Positions 7,527 to 13,112 of a stretch of DNA of 13,112 nt are shown here, in pieces. The DNA lies in contig CAKZMS010000029.1 of the NCBI GenBank assembly GCA_937128785.1, positions 1-13,112 on the forward strand, given 5' to 3'. The notes under the pieces were generated by a model. The model worked only from the letters and a program-made list of their open reading frames with translations. It had not been told where the DNA came from and did no database searches. This stretch comes from an uncultured Opitutaceae bacterium. GTDB taxonomy: Bacteria; Verrucomicrobiota; Verrucomicrobiia; Opitutales; Opitutaceae. Position numbers and translations under genes: made by a program. Numbering within the stretch: the stretch's first letter is position 1; every line of letters begins with the position of its first letter.

Positions 7527-7597
7527 GTTGGGCATAAAGCCCAAACCACATATCCAAATCAGCGCCATTCGAAGGTGGGTCGGGCTTTACGCCCGAC
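7527..7597. repeat. Bipartite palindromic repeat, copy 2
   Basis: Left arm 7527-7548, right arm 7576-7597, spacer 27 bp, between the convergent transglutaminase and symporter genes. Relative to copy 1 the left arm has C to T at arm position 3 and G to A at position 17, which pair with each other in the short stem, so the stem is preserved by a compensatory change; a third change at position 19 breaks the outermost pair. The right arm keeps a perfect 7-bp stem with loop base changes only. This supports selection on, or recent origin from, the folded single arm. Confidence 0.8.
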
Positions 7598-7640
7598 ATT
7601 TCGGCTCTTCGCGCGTTTCCTCATTGGGTTTGGGACGGTG

Positions 7641-7656
7641 GCGGGACCACGCCCGC
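7641..7656. repeat. Short palindrome GCGGG-ACCACG-CCCGC before the symporter stop codon
   Basis: A 5-bp inverted repeat with a 6-nt loop in the gap between convergent genes, 18 bp from the symporter stop codon. It could help terminate transcription or be a worn member of another palindromic repeat family. The evidence is weak because short GC-only palindromes are common in such DNA. Confidence 0.3.
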
Positions 7657-7673
7657 ACCTGCCCCCAGGCCTC

Positions 7674-9443
7674 TCAGCCCACCACCCGCGCGATCCGGCG
7701 TAACCACCATCCCAATACAGCCAGGATCACGGCACCCAGCAGATTGATCGAAGCCGGGGCGATATCGGTCGTCGGCAGCAGCGTGCAACCCAGCAGCACC
7801 ACGCTGAGCAGGTAACACACGTTGCCCACCATGCCGTAGACCTGCATCGCATTCGGATCGACGTCGCTGGGATCTTCATCAACCGGGGTGCGAAGGTCTG
7901 TATCCAGCTTCCTCGCTTCCTCACTGTTGGGATCGTCCGCCCGGTAAAAGAACGCCGAGATCACGAACACCGACGTGGACGCGACCACTGTGCCGATGAC
8001 ATTGCGGATGAACACCATGTCGGGAAACAGGTCCATGAAGAACATCGTGAAGGTTGTCGTCACCGCCGCGATCACGCAGGCAATGCCCGACCACCACGGA
8101 GTTTTGCGGTATACCAAGCCGAGAAAGACCGGCATCAGCATCGCACTCGTCACCATTGAGAAATACCGCAGGTTGAACTCAAACGCTCCGCCCAGGGTTG
8201 AGATGAAGAACGCGAATCCCACGCTCGCAAGGCCCACCACCAGCATCGTGTATTGCGCCGTGCGCATCTGGTGATGATCCGAAGGCTCGGAAAACCCGAA
8301 CTGCTTGCGCAGCGGCACGTAGACATCCTTGGTGATCGAGGCCGAGAGCCAATTAAACGCATCGTTCGCTTGGCCCAGCGTCGCTGACAGGATGGCGGCC
8401 ACCACGAACCCGATCATGCCGTGGGGTAGCAGCAGCATGGCCAGACTCACAAACGACGCCTCCGCCGGTTCGGCCCAGTTGGGCCAGAGCAGCGCGATCT
8501 CGGGAAAGATCACCCGAGACCCCATGACCGGCAGGATCCACAGCAAGGGACCGAACAATGAAAGCCACGCGCACAGCATCGCCATCTTTCTGGCGTCCCG
8601 CTCCGTCGGCACGCTGTTGTAGCGCTGCACCAGATGCCAGGCGACGTTGTAGCCCAGAATGATCTGGATGATGTAAGAGCCCAAAAACCACGGGTTGGTC
8701 GGGTCCCCGTGGGGTATCAACAACTCCACCGGTAATTCATCAAATATCCGCCCGATTCCCGCGATGATTCCGCCACCCACTTCCGTTCCGAGATAGTGCA
8801 TCGAGATCGGCAGAATCAAAATCGAGACCACCAAAATGACCACCCCCTGGACCGCGTCCGAAAGCACCGCTCCCCACAGGCCACCGATCACCGAATACAC
8901 AATCATCACAACGCCCGTGACCAACATGGTGAGCTGCAGGCCGGTCAGCTCGAACCCCAGAACAGAAAAGGTCTCCACATCCAGGCCCACCGCGGCGGAC
9001 ACGAAGATCGCCAGGATGTAGAGCCCTTGGGACAGGCCCACGATCTGGATCGGGATGGAGCATACCGTGAAGAAATAGGTGGTCGACGAAGAGTAGCGTC
9101 GGGTCAGGAACTGCAACGGCGCCGCAATCCGCGCCCGTCGCCACATCGGCGCGAAATACTTGTAGCCGAGCAGATACGCCCAGAAAGCCGACGTGAACAG
9201 CAGCGCCGCGCTGGTGCCGTTGTTGTAGGTGTAGCCCGCCGCCGCCACGAACATGAACGCGGAAAACCCGGACACCCAGTTAGACACCCCGGCCATGAAC
9301 CACGGCACCTGGCCGCCCGCCTTGAAGAAATCGTCCGTGCCTTTGTTCTTCCGGGCCGAATAAATGCCGACCCAGATCACGATGCCGAAGTAGAGCAGAA
9401 TAATGCCCATATCGAAGGCATTGACGGTGCTCAGTTCAGGCAT
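7674..9443 (-). CDS. SSS-family sodium:solute symporter
   Basis: A 589-aa inner-membrane protein with 13 or more hydrophobic segments, of the Na+/solute symporter family (LeuT fold), which imports sugars, organic acids or similar solutes with Na+. Visible landmarks: the first segment after a short N-terminus (GIILLYFGIVIWVG, 13-26), DDFFKAGGQVPWFMAG (37-52), IGGLWGAVLSDAVQG (186-200) matching the family signature, RYNSVPTERDARK (274-286), and ILSATLGQANDAF (351-363), where Na2-site residues usually lie, leading to the TKDVY motif. A charged linker rich in Asp/Glu precedes two last C-terminal segments. The start at 9443 leaves about ten residues before the first membrane span. A GTAACC-N4-GGTTAC site lies 36 bp upstream and matches the one in the lyase/aminotransferase control region, so import of the lyase product is a reasonable inference. 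Exact solute unknown. Confidence 0.93.
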   Translation of the reverse strand: MPELSTVNAFDMGIILLYFGIVIWVGIYSARKNKGTDDFFKAGGQVPWFMAGVSNWVSGFSAFMFVAAAGYTYNNGTSAALLFTSAFWAYLLGYKYFAPMWRRARIAAPLQFLTRRYSSSTTYFFTVCSIPIQIVGLSQGLYILAIFVSAAVGLDVETFSVLGFELTGLQLTMLVTGVVMIVYSVIGGLWGAVLSDAVQGVVILVVSILILPISMHYLGTEVGGGIIAGIGRIFDELPVELLIPHGDPTNPWFLGSYIIQIILGYNVAWHLVQRYNSVPTERDARKMAMLCAWLSLFGPLLWILPVMGSRVIFPEIALLWPNWAEPAEASFVSLAMLLLPHGMIGFVVAAILSATLGQANDAFNWLSASITKDVYVPLRKQFGFSEPSDHHQMRTAQYTMLVVGLASVGFAFFISTLGGAFEFNLRYFSMVTSAMLMPVFLGLVYRKTPWWSGIACVIAAVTTTFTMFFMDLFPDMVFIRNVIGTVVASTSVFVISAFFYRADDPNSEEARKLDTDLRTPVDEDPSDVDPNAMQVYGMVGNVCYLLSVVLLGCTLLPTTDIAPASINLLGAVILAVLGWWLRRIARVVG

Positions 9444-9479
9444 GGCGGGATTCGGATTCGGAAACGACGGAGGCGGAAG

Positions 9480-9495
9480 GTAACCAGCCGGTTAC
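9480..9495. promoter_or_regulatory. Candidate shared operator GTAACC-N4-GGTTAC, site 2
   Basis: A perfect 6+6 bp palindrome with spacer AGCC, 36 bp upstream of the symporter ATG and 100 bp upstream of the preferred NUDIX start on the other strand. It is identical in half-sites and spacing to the site at 4722-4737, while the spacers differ, as expected for a protein-binding site rather than a copied repeat. Its closeness to the symporter start suits a repressor. Control of the divergent NUDIX gene is possible but less likely. Confidence 0.6.
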
Positions 9496-9595
9496 TCACG
9501 AGCCGAGAGTGTCCGGCGCGGGAGTGACCGCGAGCAGAAAACCACCCGTTCGGCTCATGCTGGACTCGACGCGGTCCGGCATCTTACCTCCCTCC

Positions 9596-10153
9596 ATGCC
9601 GGATCCCATTCCCGTTTGTTGCGCGTTGATTGAGCACGAGGGCCGTGTGCTCATCGCCCAACGCCCTTTCGACAAACACCTCGCCGGCCAATGGGAGTTT
9701 CCGGGCGGTAAGGTGGAGGCCGATGAGAGTCCGGAAGATGCCCTGCACCGCGAGATCGAAGAGGAGCTCGGCTGTCGCCTGACCGATCTCCGCCCCCTCC
9801 CTCCGGTGGAGCACGACTACGGCAAGACCCGCATCCGGCTTCATCCCTTTGTCGCCCGCCTGGCCCCTCACTCCTCCTTTCCGCGGGCCATCGAACATAT
9901 CGCCCTCAGCTGGCTCGACCGTGCGGAATTATCCACCGCAGAACTCGCGCCCGCCGACATTCCGGTTTTAAAGTCCTACCTCACTCCGTCGGACTCGCTC
10001 CTCCCTTTTCGATGCCCATGCCCTACTCTCTCCCCCGCCATCACTGGTTCGCAGCCCTCCTGCTCGCGTCCACCGGCCCCACCCCATGCCTGTTCGCGCA
10101 AAATTCCAGCGCCGTACCGGTCGTTGCCGTGGAAGCCAGAAGCGAAGTGGTGA
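9596..10153 (+). CDS. NUDIX hydrolase, NudG/MutT type, with extended C-terminus
   Basis: Predicted (deoxy)nucleoside triphosphate pyrophosphohydrolase that cleans damaged nucleotides in the cytoplasm. From ATG 9596 the protein is 185 aa. The NUDIX box is complete: G38, E44, R52, E53, E56, E57 and G59 fit GX5EX7REUXEEXGU, in the context QWEFPGGKVEADESPEDA. Residues 118-129 (LAPADIPVLKSY) match the usual end of NudG/MutT-type proteins, which finish at about 130-140 aa. The remaining 50 residues are rich in Pro, Ser and Cys, match nothing I know of in the family and overlap the start of the adaptor gene by 142 nt in another frame, so the ancestral stop was probably lost near 10000. Upstream in-frame starts would add an unlikely leader. 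Probably unrelated to the carbohydrate genes. Confidence 0.85.
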   Translation: MPDPIPVCCALIEHEGRVLIAQRPFDKHLAGQWEFPGGKVEADESPEDALHREIEEELGCRLTDLRPLPPVEHDYGKTRIRLHPFVARLAPHSSFPRAIEHIALSWLDRAELSTAELAPADIPVLKSYLTPSDSLLPFRCPCPTLSPAITGSQPSCSRPPAPPHACSRKIPAPYRSLPWKPEAKW

Positions 10154-11106
10154 CCGAGAAATTTGTCCTCACCGGAACCGTCACTCCCCGCCAACAGGCC
10201 GCCCTCTCCCCGCGCGCGGGCGGTTTGGTGGAAACCGTGCACGTCGATGCCGGCGCCGAAGTCACGCAAGGCGATGTGTTGGTCACGCTCGATGCCGCCA
10301 TGGCCAAACTCGCCCTGCAGGCCACGGAATCTCAACTGGCCCAGGCCCAAGCGCAGCTGGCCGAGAGCGAACGCCTGGTGAAGGAGGCAAAAGACCTGCT
10401 CGAACGGAACTCCATTCCGGAAACCCAGGTCATGACCCGCGAAGCCGAGGTGGCGATCGCCGCCGCTGCCGCCCGCCGCGCCGATGCCGCCCACCGGCAA
10501 CAAGCCGAATTGGTCGCAAGGCATCACGTCGTGGCTCCCTTCAGCGGAGTGATTACCCGCAAACTCACCGAGGCCGGCGAATGGGTGACCACCGGCACCC
10601 CCGTGATGCGTCTGGTCTCCCTCGAGGGTGCTCGCGTCGATGTCCAGGTTCCACAGGAACGCATCAGTGCCATCACGCCCCGCACCCCGGTTGAGTTCGA
10701 ACTCGCCTCCGACCCCGGCAACCTAATACCAGGAACCATCACGGCCCGGGTGCCGGTCAGTAATCCCGACACCCGCTCCGCTCTCGTGCGGATTGAGCCC
10801 CGCGAATCTTCCGCACAGGTCACGCCGGGCAAATCCGCCCGGGTTACGTTCCGCCTCGCCAGTGATCGCCCGGTCCTCACCGGGCCGCGCGATGCGGTCA
10901 TCCGTCGGGCCGACGGCACCGTCAACGCCTGGATCGCCGAACCCGCCGGCTCCGGTTGGACGGCGACCATGCGGCGTCTGGAACTGGGTCGCACGTTTTC
11001 CGACCAAGTCGAAGTGCGCGATGGTCTGGAAGCCGGCCAACTGGTTATCATCCGCGGCAACGAAACCCTGCAACCCGGTCAGGCCGTGCGACTGGAAAAC
11101 AACTAA
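10012..11106 (+). CDS. RND efflux periplasmic adaptor subunit (HlyD/AcrA family)
   Basis: A 364-aa periplasmic adaptor (membrane fusion protein) that links an inner-membrane RND pump to an outer-membrane channel. It has a signal peptide (about 1-30, ending CLFAQ) with no convincing lipobox. Domain order is typical: first half of the lipoyl/barrel-sandwich at 66-98 (SPRAGGLVETVHVDAGAEV), a short alpha hairpin at 98-170 rich in Ala/Gln/Glu, second lipoyl half at 172-204 (VVAPFSGVITRKLTEAGEWV), beta-barrel at about 207-283 and membrane-proximal domain at about 285-362. ATG 10012 is used; ATG 10018 is a close alternative. The 5' part lies inside the extended NUDIX frame. The RND pump gene follows 105 bp downstream, with a palindromic repeat between them. 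No outer-membrane partner is visible; it may lie beyond the right edge. Substrate unknown. Confidence 0.92.
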   Translation: MPMPYSLPRHHWFAALLLASTGPTPCLFAQNSSAVPVVAVEARSEVVTEKFVLTGTVTPRQQAALSPRAGGLVETVHVDAGAEVTQGDVLVTLDAAMAKLALQATESQLAQAQAQLAESERLVKEAKDLLERNSIPETQVMTREAEVAIAAAAARRADAAHRQQAELVARHHVVAPFSGVITRKLTEAGEWVTTGTPVMRLVSLEGARVDVQVPQERISAITPRTPVEFELASDPGNLIPGTITARVPVSNPDTRSALVRIEPRESSAQVTPGKSARVTFRLASDRPVLTGPRDAVIRRADGTVNAWIAEPAGSGWTATMRRLELGRTFSDQVEVRDGLEAGQLVIIRGNETLQPGQAVRLENN

Positions 11107-11125
11107 CCCTCTGTCCATTCTCATC

Positions 11126-11191
11126 GTCGGACATAAAGCCCGACCTACCGCTTACCTTCACCCCATTCGTGGGTCGGGCTTTATGCCCGAC
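11126..11191. repeat. Bipartite palindromic repeat, copy 3
   Basis: Left arm 11126-11147, right arm 11170-11191, spacer 22 bp. The arms differ from perfect complementarity at two positions; the right arm is identical to that of copy 1. Unlike copies 1 and 2, it lies between two co-directional genes of one operon (adaptor and pump). It could therefore act as a partial terminator or an mRNA-stabilising hairpin that sets the adaptor-to-pump ratio, or simply be a tolerated insertion. Confidence 0.8.
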
Positions 11192-11211
11192 ATCCTTACC
11201 TCCCCGCCTCC

Positions 11212-13112
11212 ATGTTCGAAGCCCTCCTCCGTCGCGGCACCCTCCTCACCGTCATTCTGTTGATCGTGTGCCTATTCGGCGTGCTCGCCGCCCTGCGCGT
11301 GCCGGTGCAGATGATTCCCGACCTGGAAGTCCGCACCATCAGCGTCATCACCTCCTGGCCCGGCGCCACCCCGCAGGACGTGGAAAAGGAAATCCTGATC
11401 GAGCAGGAGGAATACCTGCGCGGCATCCCCAATCTCCAACGCATCGTTTCCAGCGCGTCGACTGGCTCAGCCAACATCCAGCTCGAGTTCCCTTTCGGCA
11501 CCGACATCAACGACGCCCTCGTCCGGGTGAACAACGCGTTGAGCCAGGTCCCGGCGTATCCGGAAAACGTCGACGAACCGCGCCTGCTCACGAGCTCCTT
11601 CTCCAACAACGCCTTTCTCCACTTCGGCATTTCCCCGCTCGAGGGCAATCCGCGCCAGCTCAACATGACGATGATGCGCGACTTCGTGGACGACTTTGTG
11701 CGCACGCGCCTCGAACGCGCCCCCGGCGTATCCCAGGTCAACCTCAGCGGCGGCGCCGAGCGCCAGATCCAAGTGATGGTGGACCCGGAAAAACTCGCCG
11801 CCCGCGGCATCACCCTCACGCAGGTGCGCTCCGCCATCCGCGAGCGCAACCGCGACCTTTCCGGCGGCGACATCGATACCGGGAAGCGCCGCTACCTGAT
11901 CCGCACGATCTCGCGTTTCGATTCTCCGGAGGAATTGGGCCAGCTCATCATCGCCGATCGGGACAACACCCTGATCCGCCTGGAAGATGTGTCCGAGGTG
12001 CGGCTCCATCATGCCGAAGTGCGTGGCATCCGCCGTTTCGCCGGCGTGCCCATCCTGCTGGCCTCCATCCAACGTGAGACGGGAGCCAACGTCATCGAAG
12101 TCCGCACCGCCGTGCTCGAGGCGGTCAAGGAGGTGAACCGGGAGCTGCTCGGCCCCGCCGGCATGAAGATGGAGTTGTTCAACGACGACGTCGTTTACGT
12201 CGAGGACTCCATCGCGAACGTGTGGACCAATCTTTCGCTCGGCGCCGTCCTCGCTGCGTTTGTCATGTTCCTTTTCCTGCGATCCGTACCGCTGACCCTG
12301 GTCGGCGTATTGGGCATTCCCATCTGCACGATCGCCGCGTTCCTCGGCCTGTTCCTCGCCGGCCGCACCATCAACGTGATCTCCCTCGCCGGCGTGGCCT
12401 TCGCCATCGGCATGACCGTCGACAATACGATCGTCGTGCTCGAGGCGATCGAGATAGAACGCCGCCGCGGCAAGGGCCGCTTCGAGGCCGCCATCGCCGG
12501 GCTCAAACGCGTGTGGACCGCCGTGCTCGCTTCGACCGCCACCACGGTGCTCGTCTTCGTTCCCGTGCTCTTCGTGCAGGAGGAAGCCGGGCAGCTCTAC
12601 TCTGACATCGCGATCGCCATCTCCGCTTCGATCATCCTCTCCATGATCATCGCGGTGACCCTCGTTCCCGCCGCGACGGCCCGCCTCAAGTTCACGCCTC
12701 GCCCGGTGGGCGACCGCGATCCCGCCCCCGCCCCGTTTAAACAAACCTTCATCAAACTGGTGCACTGGTTGGTGGGTTCCTCGCGGCGGCGGATCGCGTT
12801 TCTGGCGGGCACGATTGCCTTCACCGGCAGCGCGTTGCTGTTCCTCACCCCACCGGCCGAGTATCTGCCCGAAGGCGAGGAAGCCAAGACCTTCGCCCGC
12901 ATGATCGCGCCCCCCGGCTATAGCCTGGCCGCCATGGAAGAAGTAATCAGCCAGGTGGAGGCGAAGTTCGTCCCACACGTGAAGGCCGACCGCACGGCTT
13001 ACGACGCGGGCGAAACCGATGTGCCGCCGCTCAAACGATTCCTACTCATCGCGAATCCCGGATCGTTGTTAGCCATCGTCACCACCGAGGACCCCGGCGA
13101 TATCAGTCCCTT
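11212..13112 (+). CDS. RND-family efflux pump (AcrB/HAE-like), 3' end cut by window edge
   Basis: Inner-membrane proton-driven efflux pump. The frame is open for 633 codons to the right edge, about 60% of the usual 1,030 or so residues. Landmarks: first membrane span at about 9-30; porter domain from VPVQMIPDLEVRTISV and SWPGATPQDVEKEI (36-63), the usual opening of RND porter sequences; membrane spans from about 340 with FLFLRSVPLTLVGVLGIPI; and the TM4 motif GMTVDNTIVVLEAIE, where D404 and N405 align with the AcrB proton-relay pair D407/D408. The Asp-Asn form is common in this family, so function is expected. A second porter half begins near PPAEYLPEGEEAKTF. It is paired with the upstream adaptor gene. 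The porter sequence suggests small-molecule rather than heavy-metal export, but the substrate is not readable. ATG 11212 follows CCGCCTCC, with no Shine-Dalgarno. Confidence 0.92.
   Translation, partial: MFEALLRRGTLLTVILLIVCLFGVLAALRVPVQMIPDLEVRTISVITSWPGATPQDVEKEILIEQEEYLRGIPNLQRIVSSASTGSANIQLEFPFGTDINDALVRVNNALSQVPAYPENVDEPRLLTSSFSNNAFLHFGISPLEGNPRQLNMTMMRDFVDDFVRTRLERAPGVSQVNLSGGAERQIQVMVDPEKLAARGITLTQVRSAIRERNRDLSGGDIDTGKRRYLIRTISRFDSPEELGQLIIADRDNTLIRLEDVSEVRLHHAEVRGIRRFAGVPILLASIQRETGANVIEVRTAVLEAVKEVNRELLGPAGMKMELFNDDVVYVEDSIANVWTNLSLGAVLAAFVMFLFLRSVPLTLVGVLGIPICTIAAFLGLFLAGRTINVISLAGVAFAIGMTVDNTIVVLEAIEIERRRGKGRFEAAIAGLKRVWTAVLASTATTVLVFVPVLFVQEEAGQLYSDIAIAISASIILSMIIAVTLVPAATARLKFTPRPVGDRDPAPAPFKQTFIKLVHWLVGSSRRRIAFLAGTIAFTGSALLFLTPPAEYLPEGEEAKTFARMIAPPGYSLAAMEEVISQVEAKFVPHVKADRTAYDAGETDVPPLKRFLLIANPGSLLAIVTTEDPGDISP

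Noticed and set aside
8796..9527. Open frame of 243 codons on the plus strand opposite the symporter start
   Set aside because: It is Arg/His-rich without domains, and it runs through the symporter 5' end and the candidate operator.
12409..12444. Asp-Asn instead of Asp-Asp in TM4 of the RND pump as a sign of inactivation
   Set aside because: The first Asp is kept (D404), and the Asp-Asn form is frequent in working RND pumps.
17..12742. GTTTAAAC octamers at 17-24 and 12735-12742
   Set aside because: Both are inside coding sequence as ordinary Phe-Lys codons with unrelated flanks; nothing suggests a functional site.
11467..12978. Long open frame (503 codons) on the minus strand opposite the RND pump gene
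   Set aside because: The composition (Gly/Asp/Glu/His/Arg-rich, no motifs) and its full overlap with a clear RND protein mark it as a shadow frame.

Overview
The window is about 13.1 kb of GC-rich, gene-dense bacterial DNA. The combination of a Tat-exported heparinase-like lyase, a sodium:solute symporter, dispersed palindromic intergenic repeats and pyrimidine-rich start regions without Shine-Dalgarno sequences suggests a Verrucomicrobiota member, perhaps close to Opitutaceae. That placement is inference from gene content and style; there is no rRNA or marker gene here to test it. I see no tRNA, rRNA, CRISPR array, transposase, phage gene or plasmid replication gene.

Layout from left to right. 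(1) 1-797, minus: a two-domain GNAT acetyltransferase cut by the window edge, divergent from (2) 868-1500, plus: a TetR-family repressor. (3) 1680-4607, minus: a two-gene operon with a Tat-exported heparinase II/III-like polysaccharide lyase followed 3 bp later by a cytoplasmic sugar phosphate isomerase/epimerase-like TIM barrel. (4) 4787-7522, plus: a DegT/DnrJ-type PLP aminotransferase, then a Tat-exported transglutaminase-like protein. (5) 7674-9443, minus: an SSS-family Na+/solute symporter. (6) 9596 to the right edge, plus: a NudG/MutT-type NUDIX hydrolase, an RND periplasmic adaptor and an AcrB-like RND pump cut by the edge.

Blocks 3-5 look like one carbohydrate-use locus: a secreted lyase cuts an acidic polysaccharide, a second secreted enzyme of transglutaminase fold acts on an amide or peptide bond, the symporter imports the product, and the isomerase and aminotransferase convert it inside the cell. 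The best sequence evidence that they belong together is a palindrome, GTAACC-N4-GGTTAC, present once in the control region between the lyase and aminotransferase genes and once just upstream of the symporter. I saw it nowhere else in the window. The substrate cannot be read from the sequence. The RND pump genes look like a separate unit.

The gaps hold several repeat families. The main one is a 66-71 bp bipartite palindrome in three copies (1519-1587, 7527-7597, 11126-11191) whose arms each form their own hairpin and show one compensatory base change. Further palindromes cluster at the 3' end of the transglutaminase gene and appear to have lengthened its reading frame. No gap between genes exceeds 200 bp.
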